From Actinomycetales bacterium UBA1416 (GTDB lineage Bacteria > Actinomycetota > Actinomycetes > Actinomycetales > Actinomycetaceae), in NCBI GenBank assembly GCA_002304945.1, contig DBPQ01000088.1:1-13858 (forward strand): 13,858 bases of DNA. The letters run 5' to 3'. The notes below the pieces were generated by a model that did not search any database, was not told the DNA's origin, and saw only the letters and a list, made by a program, of their open reading frames with translations. Below, in pieces: positions 1 through 6,842 of the stretch (its first letter is position 1; each line of letters opens with the position of its first letter). A program made the position numbers and the translations under genes.

Positions 1-1541
1 TCACCGTGACCTACACGGTCAACGAGGGCGTCAACTGGTCGGACGGCACCCCCGTCTCCGCAGCGGACCTGCTGCTGGCGTGGGGCGCGCTCTCGGGCAA
101 CTTCAACACGGTCGAGGAGGAGGTGGACCCGGAGACCGGTGAGGTCACCAACCCCGACGAGGTCGAGGCCGGCGTCTACTTCAACTTCACCTCCGACTCC
201 GTCGGCCTGATCGAGGAGTTCCCGGAGATCTCCGAGGACGGCAAGTCCATCACCTTCGTCTACACGAAGCCCTTCGGTGACTGGGAGGTCAACCTGGGCA
301 TCGGCGTCCCCGCGCACGTCACGGCGATGCACGCGCTGGAGATCGACGACCCGGCCGAGGCCACCCAGGCCCTCATCGACGCCTTCCAGAACAACGACGC
401 CGCGGCCCTCGGCCCGATCTCGCAGTTCTGGAACACCGGCTACCAGTTCGGGGACACCCTCCCCGAGGACGAATCGCTCTACCTCTCCTCCGGCCCCTAC
501 GTCATGGTGGACTTCGTCAAGGACCAGTACCTGACCCTTGAGAAGAACCCGGACTACACCGGCGACATGGTGCCCTCGATCGACCAGGTCACCTTCCGCT
601 ACAACGAGGACCCCATGGCCATGGTCCAGGCCCTCGCGAACGGTGAGATGAACCTGATCTCCCCGCAGTCCACCGCTGACGTCCTCGCGGCCGTCGAAGG
701 ACTCGGTGAGGGCTTCGACTTCACCACCGCCGAGGAGGCCGTCTACGAGCACGTCGACATGGCCGTCAACAACGGTGGCCCGTTCGACCCCGCCACGTAC
801 GGTGGCGACGCCGAGGTGGCCAAGAAGGTCCGCCAGGCGTTCCTCCACCTGATCCCGCGCAACGAGATCGTCGAGAAGCTCATCCAGCCGCTGAACCCTG
901 AGGCCGTGGTGCGCAACTCCTTCACCGCGATCACCGGTTCCCCGATGTACGACGGCATCGTCGAGGCCAACGGCATGGCTGACATCTACGCCGAGGTCGA
1001 CGTCGAGGCCGCGACCGCCCTCATCGAGGAGGCCGGGGTCGAGACCCCGATCGATGTCCGGATGCTGTTCGCCAAGTCGAACGTGCGCCGCCAGAACGAG
1101 TTCGTCCTCATCCAGGACTCCGCGAACTCCTCCGGCCTGTTCAACGTCATCGACGCCTCGTCCGACGAGTGGGGCAGCCTGCTGTCCGACACCTCGGTCT
1201 ACGACGCGGCGCTCTTCGGCTGGCAGTCCACCTCGACCGCCGTGACGGAGTCCGACGCGAACTTCCGCACCGGCGGCGGCAACAACTTCTACGGGTACTC
1301 CAACCCCGAGGTTGACGCACTGTACGACGAGCTCCAGGTCGCGACCGAGGCCGAGGAGCAGCAGTCGATCCTCGAGCAGATCGAGAAGATCCTCGTGGAC
1401 GACGCCTTCGGGCTCACCATCTTCCAGTTCCCGAGCGTGACCGCGTGGTCCTCCAACCTGAGCGGTGTGGACCCGATTGCGATCTCGCCCACGATCCTGT
1501 GGAACTTCTGGGAGTGGGAGATCACCACGGCTGAGGGCTGA
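1..1541 (+). CDS. Peptide ABC transporter family-5 substrate-binding protein (5'-partial)
   Basis: Extracellular binding protein of a Dpp/Opp-type importer, which captures short peptides or a similar solute and delivers it to the membrane permeases encoded just downstream. The visible start of the protein carries the family-5 (SBP_bac_5) hallmark YTVNEGVNWSDGTPVSAADL, normally found about 80-110 residues into the precursor. The signal peptide, lipobox cysteine and first lobe strands therefore lie upstream of the window. The GTG at position 6 is an internal codon, since the frame is open to the window edge. About 511 residues remain, which fits a full length near 600. The remainder is acidic and Trp/Tyr-rich, as usual for this family, and ends after WNFWEWEI. 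It is followed by a strong intrinsic terminator and then the permease genes. The family is clear; the substrate (peptide, nickel, sugar or other) cannot be told from sequence. Confidence 0.93.
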   Translation, partial: TVTYTVNEGVNWSDGTPVSAADLLLAWGALSGNFNTVEEEVDPETGEVTNPDEVEAGVYFNFTSDSVGLIEEFPEISEDGKSITFVYTKPFGDWEVNLGIGVPAHVTAMHALEIDDPAEATQALIDAFQNNDAAALGPISQFWNTGYQFGDTLPEDESLYLSSGPYVMVDFVKDQYLTLEKNPDYTGDMVPSIDQVTFRYNEDPMAMVQALANGEMNLISPQSTADVLAAVEGLGEGFDFTTAEEAVYEHVDMAVNNGGPFDPATYGGDAEVAKKVRQAFLHLIPRNEIVEKLIQPLNPEAVVRNSFTAITGSPMYDGIVEANGMADIYAEVDVEAATALIEEAGVETPIDVRMLFAKSNVRRQNEFVLIQDSANSSGLFNVIDASSDEWGSLLSDTSVYDAALFGWQSTSTAVTESDANFRTGGGNNFYGYSNPEVDALYDELQVATEAEEQQSILEQIEKILVDDAFGLTIFQFPSVTAWSSNLSGVDPIAISPTILWNFWEWEITTAEG

Positions 1542-1563
1542 TCCCCTTATCCGCCAGTGACTG

Positions 1564-1602
1564 GGCGGAGGGGTGCCGAGACATCGGTGCCCCTCCGCCT
1601 TT
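1564..1602 (+). terminator. Strong intrinsic terminator or attenuator after the binding-protein gene
   Basis: A 16-bp inverted repeat (left arm 1564-1579, right arm 1584-1599) closes on the four-base loop GACA and is followed by TTT. Fourteen pairs are Watson-Crick and two in the middle are G:U type. It starts 22 bases after the stop codon of the binding-protein gene and lies 127 bases before the permease start. The T run is short, as is common in GC-rich actinobacteria. It probably ends most transcripts or stabilises the 3' end of the binding-protein mRNA. Confidence 0.85.
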
Positions 1603-1680
1603 CACGATGTCGGCCGTCGAGCCCTGCTCCGGCCCCCGGGACGCGCGCCGCTCCAGTTCTCGTAAAGTTCACGATTCGCT

Positions 1681-1686
1681 TAGGCT
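1681..1686 (+). promoter_or_regulatory. Possible -10 element (TAGGCT) for the permease genes
   Basis: TAGGCT fits the actinobacterial TANNNT -10 pattern. It lies in an AT-richer patch between the terminator and the GTG start at 1729, and would give a leader of roughly 36 bases containing a GAGG ribosome site at 1716-1719. No convincing -35 is seen (TTCTCG at 1657-1662 is poor). A promoter here would let the permeases be expressed despite the upstream terminator. The assignment is weak. Confidence 0.35.
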
Positions 1687-1728
1687 TACCCGCCAGAAGC
1701 CCTGACATCCGAAGCGAGGTCCACCCCT

Positions 1729-3261
1729 GTGCTGAGATTCATCGTGCGACGCCTCATCGTCGGCCTCGGCATCCTCCTCATCTCGTCCTTCATCATGTAC
1801 ATGCTGACGGACTTCTCGATGGACTACCTGGCCGACCTCCGGCAGAGCACGGACCCCAACAAGGAGTTCCTGATCTCCGAGCGGATCCGCCTGCTCGACC
1901 TGGAGACGCCGGCGTACATCCGCTACTTCAAGTGGCTCGGCAACTTCGTCACCGGTGACCTCGGCACCGCCTGGACCAGCGGCACGGCCGTGACCGCCCT
2001 GCTCGCGACGGCCATCGTCTCCACCCTCCAGCTCGTGACCGCGGCGACCTTCCTGGCGATCTTCATGGGCGTCGCCGTCGGTATCGTCTCGGCCCTGCGC
2101 CAGTACTCGGCGTTCGACTACATCATCACCTTCGTCTCCTTCCTGCTGTACTCCCTCCCGTCGTTCTGGGTGGCGGTGCTCCTCAAGGAGTTCGGGGCCA
2201 TCGAGTTCAACAACTTCCTCCGGGACCCGGTGATCGCGACCGTCACCCTCGTCGTCATCTCCTCCTTCTTCGGCCTCATGTGGATGCTCGCCATCGGCGG
2301 CGACCTCCGCCGGCGGGCGGTCAACTTCGCCCTGGCCGCGGCGGCAACGGCGGGCGTGCTGCTGTACGTCCAGCTCACCGACTGGTGGAGCAGGCCCAAC
2401 ATCGGGCCGGTGCTCCTGGCCATCACCTCGCTGGGCATCGCGATCGGAGTCACGGTCCTGTCCACCGGCATCAAGAACCGCCGCTCGCTGTACACCGCGC
2501 TCACGGTGGCCGCGCTGGGCGTGGCCCTGTACATCCCGATGCAGTGGGTGTTCTACTGGCTCACCGACGTCATGAACTGGTTCATCGTCATGGGTCTCGG
2601 CGCCCTGGCCGCCGTGGTGGGTGGCCTGATCGGCGTGCTGTGGCGGGGCCCGGACTGGCGCCAGTCCGTGCGCACCGGCATCCTGACGGCCGTCCCCGTG
2701 GCCGCCATGATCTTCGTCGACCGGGTGATGCAGGACTGGGGGACCTACAACCGGCTTCCCCAGATCAACTTCCGCCCGATCGCCACGATCGGGGACCGCA
2801 CCCCCAACATCACCGGTGACTTCTGGGTCCACGCGGTGGACAACTACACCCACCTCGTCCTGCCGACGATCTCGCTCCTCCTCATCTCCTTCGCCGGCTA
2901 CACCCGCTACGCGCGCGGCTCGATGCTCGAGGTGATGAACCAGGACTACATCCGCACCGCCCGCGCGAAGGGCCTCACGGAGCGCACCGTGGTCATGCGC
3001 CACGGCTTCCGCAACTCCCTCATCCCGCTGGCCACCATCGTGCCGATCGACGTGATCACCCTCGTCGGCGGCGCGCTCATCACGGAGCGGATCTTCGGCC
3101 GGCCCGGGATGGGCCAGCTCTTCATCCGCTCGCTCAACAACAACGAGATCGAGCCGGTCATGGCCTACCTCGTGATCATCGCGTTCCTCGCGATCGTGGC
3201 GAACATCGTCGCGGACATCATCTACGCCCTCCTCGACCCACGGATCCGGATCAACGCATGA
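1729..3261 (+). CDS. DppB/OppB-type ABC transporter permease, enlarged (510 aa)
   Basis: Inner-membrane permease subunit that forms half of the translocation pore of a peptide-type importer. The N-terminus (MLRFIVRRLIVGLGIL) is the canonical DppB start and first membrane helix. The pre-helix region with GDLGTAW (76-82), the LPSFWVAVLL segment (143-152), the EAA cytoplasmic loop contacting the ATPase (about 403-433, with TARAKGL and RHGFRNSLIP) and the C-terminal RIFGRPGMGQLF (454-465) and LLDPRIR all match the family. Usual length is about 310-340 residues. Here about 175 extra residues (roughly 165-340) carry five or six additional hydrophobic segments between the normal third helix region and the HLVLPTISLLL segment. 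The reading frame is continuous across it, so this is an insertion and not a frameshift fusion. The GTG start is chosen from the conserved N-terminus, with GAGG at 1716-1719. The stop overlaps the next start (ATGA), so the two permeases are coupled. Confidence 0.93.
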   Translation: MLRFIVRRLIVGLGILLISSFIMYMLTDFSMDYLADLRQSTDPNKEFLISERIRLLDLETPAYIRYFKWLGNFVTGDLGTAWTSGTAVTALLATAIVSTLQLVTAATFLAIFMGVAVGIVSALRQYSAFDYIITFVSFLLYSLPSFWVAVLLKEFGAIEFNNFLRDPVIATVTLVVISSFFGLMWMLAIGGDLRRRAVNFALAAAATAGVLLYVQLTDWWSRPNIGPVLLAITSLGIAIGVTVLSTGIKNRRSLYTALTVAALGVALYIPMQWVFYWLTDVMNWFIVMGLGALAAVVGGLIGVLWRGPDWRQSVRTGILTAVPVAAMIFVDRVMQDWGTYNRLPQINFRPIATIGDRTPNITGDFWVHAVDNYTHLVLPTISLLLISFAGYTRYARGSMLEVMNQDYIRTARAKGLTERTVVMRHGFRNSLIPLATIVPIDVITLVGGALITERIFGRPGMGQLFIRSLNNNEIEPVMAYLVIIAFLAIVANIVADIIYALLDPRIRINA

Positions 3262-4265
3262 GCACCAACGAGCATCTCGAGAACGCCATCGAGCTCAAGG
3301 AGGTCGAGGGACTCTCCCAGGGCCAGATCGTCCGCCGCCGCTTCTTCCGGCACCGCGGCGCCCTCGTGGGACTGTTCATCCTCATCTCCATCGCCCTGCT
3401 CGCCGCCACCTCGATCGGGTGGGGCCCGATCCCGGGCTGGTTCGCGATGGGGCCGAACGAGCGTGGCCCCGTCCTCAACCTGCGCGGCGCCCCGACCCTC
3501 ACCATCTTCGGCGAGGGCGGCCCGTCCCTCGGCGAACACCCGTTCGGGCAGGACGAGCTGGGCCGTGACATCTTCGCGCGCACCATGAAGGGCGTGCAGA
3601 CGTCCCTCATCGTGATGACCGTGATCGGCCTGGTGGCCGGCTTCATGGGCATCATCATGGGCTCGCTGTCCGGCTACTTCCGCGGGCGCACCGACACCGT
3701 CCTCATGCGCTTCACCGACCTCGTCATCACCGTGCCGATCATCGTGATCGGGGCGGTGCTCGGCAAGCTCCTCGGCGCCGCCAACCCGGTGCCGCTGGCC
3801 ATCGCGCTGGGCCTCGTCTCCTGGACGGGCCTCGCTCGGCTCGTGCGCGGTGACTTCCTCTCCCTGCGCGAGCGCGAGTTCGTGGACGCCGCCCGGGTGG
3901 CAGGTGCGTCCCACCTGCGCATCATCTTCAAGCACATGCTGCCGAACGCCATCGGCGTCATCATCGTGAACACCACGCTACTCATGAGCGCCGCCATCCT
4001 GCTCGAGACCGCGCTCGCCTACCTGGGCTTCGGCATCACCCCGCCGAACATCTCGCTCGGCCAGATGATCAACGAGTACCAGGGGGCCTTCAACACGCGC
4101 CCGTGGCTGTTCTGGTTCCCCGGCATGTTCATCATCCTGATCGCGCTGTCCGTCAACTTCATCGGTGACGGCCTGCGGGACGCCTTCGACCCGCGCCAGC
4201 GCCGCATCCCGTCCGCCCGCAAGATGAGGCGTGCCGAGGCGCGCGCCGCCCGCCGGGCCGAGTGA
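3258..4265 (+). CDS. DppC/OppC-type ABC transporter permease
   Basis: Second membrane subunit of the importer, pairing with the preceding DppB-type protein. At 335 residues it is close to the usual family size. An N-terminal cytoplasmic stretch with FFRHRGALVGLFIL leads into helix 1 (about 34-52). The periplasmic segment ends in the DppC hallmark HPFGQDELGRDIFARTM (94-110). The EAA loop is at about 207-235 (EFVDAARVAGASHLRII, then HMLPNAIGVI), followed by ETALAYLGFGI (250-260) and the C-terminal GDGLRDAFDPR (303-313). A short Arg/Ala-rich basic tail follows. The ATG overlaps the upstream stop in ATGA and has no good ribosome site of its own, which indicates translational coupling. The next gene on this strand is the ATPase, but a minus-strand gene intervenes, and its stop codon ends two bases beyond the dppC stop. 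The family assignment is secure; the substrate is unknown. Confidence 0.95.
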   Translation: MSTNEHLENAIELKEVEGLSQGQIVRRRFFRHRGALVGLFILISIALLAATSIGWGPIPGWFAMGPNERGPVLNLRGAPTLTIFGEGGPSLGEHPFGQDELGRDIFARTMKGVQTSLIVMTVIGLVAGFMGIIMGSLSGYFRGRTDTVLMRFTDLVITVPIIVIGAVLGKLLGAANPVPLAIALGLVSWTGLARLVRGDFLSLREREFVDAARVAGASHLRIIFKHMLPNAIGVIIVNTTLLMSAAILLETALAYLGFGITPPNISLGQMINEYQGAFNTRPWLFWFPGMFIILIALSVNFIGDGLRDAFDPRQRRIPSARKMRRAEARAARRAE

Positions 4266-4267
4266 TG

Positions 4268-4834
4268 TCAGCCCGCCAGCACTCCCACGAGCGCCAGGGC
4301 GGCGCCCGCCGCCAGCGCGACGGCGGCGCCGGTGTTCCAGCGGCGCTCCAGCTCAACCTGCTGGACCGTCCGGCGGCCCAGGTGACCGGCCTCGAGAAGC
4401 ATGCGGTAGCGCTCGCCGATGGCGAACGCCACGGTGACGGCGTTCACGCCCCGCTCGACCTGGCCGGCGGGGTCGCGGGAGGCGCGCGCGGCGAAGCCCG
4501 ACGGCGCCGGAACGGCCCACGAGCCGACGTCGCCCTGCGTGGTGTGGACCGTCAGCGACCAGCGCGAGTCCGCGCCCGTGAAGACGGGCCAGGGTACGTG
4601 AACGGTGCGCAGCACGTTGCGGACGGTCACCCCGCCGTCGGACACGGTGACGTGGGGCAACGCGAACGTCACCCAGATCGCGATCGCGGCGAACACCACG
4701 AGCGGGCCGGAGCGGAGCGCCTCGGCGAGACCTCCGGTGACCGCGAAGAAGCCGACCGCCAGAACGGCGAGCACGAGAGCGGAGACGCCCAGCACCCGGG
4801 ACGTCGCCGTTCGGTACACCACGGTGGGACCCAT
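4268..4834 (-). CDS. PH-like domain membrane protein (bPH_6-like), unknown function
   Basis: A 188-residue membrane protein. Two hydrophobic segments (about 12-34 and 43-60) are followed by a bacterial PH-like domain (about 60-145). That domain shows the typical strand pattern HVTVSDGGVTVRNVLRTVHV (61-80), then PWPVFTG, RWSLTVHTTQGDVGSWAVPAP, and an alpha-helical close. A final hydrophobic segment (168-187) ends the chain. Such domains occur in many actinobacterial membrane proteins with no settled role. The ATG at 4834 is preferred to one at 4891, which would overlap the divergent ATPase gene and add a residue stretch unlike the domain. The gene lies antisense between the DppC and DppDF genes of the importer. 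It may be transcribed as a leaderless mRNA, since CACGAT sits six bases upstream of the ATG on its strand. Any functional link to the transporter is inference from position only. Confidence 0.85.
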   Translation of the reverse strand: MGPTVVYRTATSRVLGVSALVLAVLAVGFFAVTGGLAEALRSGPLVVFAAIAIWVTFALPHVTVSDGGVTVRNVLRTVHVPWPVFTGADSRWSLTVHTTQGDVGSWAVPAPSGFAARASRDPAGQVERGVNAVTVAFAIGERYRMLLEAGHLGRRTVQQVELERRWNTGAAVALAAGAALALVGVLAG

Positions 4835-4840
4835 GCGTCC

Positions 4841-4846
4841 ATCGTG
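4841..4846 (-). promoter_or_regulatory. Possible leaderless -10 (CACGAT) for the PH-domain gene
   Basis: Read on the minus strand, CACGAT ends six bases before the ATG at 4834. That is the spacing expected when transcription starts at the A of the start codon, as in many actinobacterial leaderless genes. No Shine-Dalgarno better than GGA is present. The whole divergent gap is only 44 bases, so any promoter for the opposite ATPase gene must lie at least partly within this gene. Confidence 0.35.
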
Positions 4847-4863
4847 ACAGACGGAGACCACAC

Positions 4864-4870
4864 GGAAGGA
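4864..4870 (+). promoter_or_regulatory. Ribosome binding site GGAAGGA fixing the ATPase GTG start
   Basis: GGAAGGA lies eight bases before the GTG at 4879. It is a good Shine-Dalgarno match and supports the GTG as the true start. Confidence 0.7.
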
Positions 4871-4878
4871 CCACGAGT

Positions 4879-6750
4879 GTGACCACCACACCCGCGCCCA
4901 CCACCCAGGGCCACACGATCACCCGGGGCGAGACGATCCTCGAGGTCAGCGGCCTCAACGTGGACTTCTTCGTCGAGGACGAGTGGTTCCCCGCCGCCAT
5001 CGACGTGTCCTACGAGGTGCACGCCGGCGAGGTCCTCGCCATCGTGGGGGAGTCCGGTTCCGGGAAGACCCAGTCCTCCATGGCCCTGCTCGGCCTGCTG
5101 CCCCCGAACGGGCGCACCTCGGGCTCCGCGAAGCTCATGGGCGAGGAGCTGGTCGGCATGCCCACCAGCAAGCTCCGCCGGATCCGCGGCAACGACATCG
5201 CGGTCATCTTCCAGGAGCCGATGACGGCACTGAACCCGGTGTACACCGTGGGCTTCCAGATCGTCGAGACGCTCCGCACCCACTTCGACATGAACCCGAA
5301 GGCCGCGAAGGAGCGGGCGATCGAACTGCTGCGGATGGTCGAGATCCCGGAGCCGGAGGTGCGTTTCAACTCCTACCCGCACCAGCTCTCCGGTGGTCAG
5401 CGGCAGCGCGCGATGATCGCGCAGTCCCTCGCCTGCGATCCGCGCCTCCTCGTGGCGGACGAGCCGACCACGGCCCTCGACGTCACCGTCCAGGCCGAGA
5501 TCCTGAAGCTGATGCGGGACCTGCGCTCCCGGATCGACTCCGGCATCATCCTCATCACTCACGACATGGGCATCGTCGCGGACATGGCGGACACCATCGT
5601 GGTCATGAAGGACGGGCGGCTCGTCGAGCGTGGCACGGCCGACCAGATCTTCAACCGGCCGCAGCACCCCTACACCCAGGAACTGCTGGCCGCGGTCCCG
5701 CACCTGGGCTCCCACGCCAAGCCGGTGGAGGGTGCGGACACCCTCGTTCCCGGGGCGGAGGACGCCGAGGCGGCGCTCCGCGACGGCGCCCCGACGAAGG
5801 CGGCCGTCCGCGACCGCGAGCCCGCTCCGGAGCGGCCGTTCACCTACGACCCGGAGCTCGTGCTCCAGGCGCAGGACATGGTGATCGAGTACCCGAAGCG
5901 GGGCCGCACCCCGGCGTTCCGCGCCGTTGACGGCGTCACCATGGACATCAAGCGCGGCGAGGTCGTCGGCCTGGTGGGCGAGTCCGGCTCCGGCAAGACG
6001 ACGATCGGGCGCGCCGTCGTCGGGCTACTGCCCGTGCACGACGGCCACCTCACCATCGACGGCATCACGATGCGAGGGGCGAGGCACAAGGACCTGAAGC
6101 CGTTGCGGGCGAAGGTCGGCATCGTGTTCCAGGACCCGGGCTCCTCCCTGAACCCGCGCCTGCCCATCGGTGAGTCGATCGGCGAGCCCCTCTACCTCCA
6201 CTCCGGCATCAAGGGGGGCGAGCTGGACAAGCGGGTGGAGGCGATGCTCGACCAGGTCGAGTTGCCCCGTTCCTTCCGGAACCGCTACCCGCACGAGCTC
6301 TCCGGTGGCCAGCGCCAGCGCGTCGGGATCGCCCGCTCCCTGATCCTGGAACCGTCGCTGCTGGTGGCGGACGAGCCCACCTCCGCCCTCGACGTCTCGG
6401 TCCAGGCGCGCGTGCTGGAGCTGTTCCAGGACCTGCAGCGGGAGCACGGCTTCGCGTGCCTCTTCATCTCCCACGACCTCGCGGTGGTGGAAATGCTCTC
6501 CTCCCGGATCGCCGTGATGCACAACGGCAAGCTGGTGGAGTACGGGGACACGGGCGCCGTCGTCAACCACCCGAAGCACCCGTACACGCAGCGCCTCATC
6601 GCGGCCGTCCCGGTCCCCGACCCCGCCGAGCAGAAGATCCGGCGCGAGGCCCGCGACCGGATCCTCGCCGCCAACGCGGCGGGCGTGGCGAGCGACCCGA
6701 ACGACGTCGAGACCCTCCTGCACAACTCCGGGAACCAGGACTCGGCGTGA
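4879..6750 (+). CDS. Fused DppD-DppF peptide ABC transporter ATPase (two nucleotide-binding domains)
   Basis: Cytoplasmic ATPase that powers the importer. One 623-residue chain carries both nucleotide-binding domains. Domain 1 has Walker A GESGSGKT (57-64), Q-loop FQEP (111-114), signature LSGGQRQR (170-177), Walker B LLVADEP (190-196) and H-loop His228. Domain 2 has the same elements at 367-374, FQDP 417-420, LSGGQRQR 474-481, LLVADEP 494-500 and His532. Each is followed by the oligopeptide-transporter C-terminal motif (HPYTQELLAAVP at 263-274, HPYTQRLIAAVP at 567-578). All catalytic elements are intact in both halves, so two active sites are expected. The cysteine cluster found after the ATPase core in many separate DppD/OppD proteins is absent from the linker (about 275-325). 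GTG start with GGAAGGA upstream. It lies 613 bases after dppC, separated by an antisense gene, so its promoter may be separate from that of the permeases. Confidence 0.96.
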   Translation: MTTTPAPTTQGHTITRGETILEVSGLNVDFFVEDEWFPAAIDVSYEVHAGEVLAIVGESGSGKTQSSMALLGLLPPNGRTSGSAKLMGEELVGMPTSKLRRIRGNDIAVIFQEPMTALNPVYTVGFQIVETLRTHFDMNPKAAKERAIELLRMVEIPEPEVRFNSYPHQLSGGQRQRAMIAQSLACDPRLLVADEPTTALDVTVQAEILKLMRDLRSRIDSGIILITHDMGIVADMADTIVVMKDGRLVERGTADQIFNRPQHPYTQELLAAVPHLGSHAKPVEGADTLVPGAEDAEAALRDGAPTKAAVRDREPAPERPFTYDPELVLQAQDMVIEYPKRGRTPAFRAVDGVTMDIKRGEVVGLVGESGSGKTTIGRAVVGLLPVHDGHLTIDGITMRGARHKDLKPLRAKVGIVFQDPGSSLNPRLPIGESIGEPLYLHSGIKGGELDKRVEAMLDQVELPRSFRNRYPHELSGGQRQRVGIARSLILEPSLLVADEPTSALDVSVQARVLELFQDLQREHGFACLFISHDLAVVEMLSSRIAVMHNGKLVEYGDTGAVVNHPKHPYTQRLIAAVPVPDPAEQKIRREARDRILAANAAGVASDPNDVETLLHNSGNQDSA

Positions 6751-6771
6751 CCGCCGTGTGACCACCCTCAT

Positions 6772-6789
6772 GCGGAGCCGCCCCTCCGC
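6772..6789 (+). terminator. Weak hairpin between the ATPase gene and typA
   Basis: Inverted repeat GCGGAG / CTCCGC (6772-6777 with 6784-6789) with a six-base loop, 21 bases after the ATPase stop. There is no T run, so it is a weak or non-canonical terminator at best. Confidence 0.3.
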
Positions 6790-6806
6790 CTGAACGACGC
6801 CGCGGG

Positions 6807-6812
6807 TAGACT
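6807..6812 (+). promoter_or_regulatory. Putative typA -10 element (TAGACT)
   Basis: GGGTAGACT is a good actinobacterial sigma-A type -10 (TANNNT). It would start transcription near 6819 and give a leader of about 24 bases before the typA ATG. The -35 region is not recognisable, which is common in these genomes. Confidence 0.5.
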
Positions 6813-6842
6813 CGCGGAGCATCCCAAGAGAAACGAGATCGC

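Noticed and set aside
1680..1698. Possible iron-box (DtxR/IdeR) match beginning TTAGGCTTACC before the permease gene
   Set aside because: Only about 11 of 19 positions fit the palindromic consensus and the right half is not preserved; the importer shows no sign of being an iron system.
1669..3003. Open frame of 444 codons on the minus strand opposite the DppB-type permease
   Set aside because: The Asp/Glu/His/Arg/Gly-rich translation is the usual mirror of a hydrophobic protein in high-GC DNA.
4264..4878. Continuous plus-strand open frames between the dppC and dppDF genes
   Set aside because: They are Arg/Ala/Gly-rich mirrors of the PH-domain gene; the minus strand has the recognisable domain and membrane helices.
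4835..4891. Longer start at 4891 for the PH-domain gene
   Set aside because: It would overlap the ATPase start and its ribosome site; the extra residues are unlike a membrane-protein N-terminus, and the ATG at 4834 gives a natural N-terminus.
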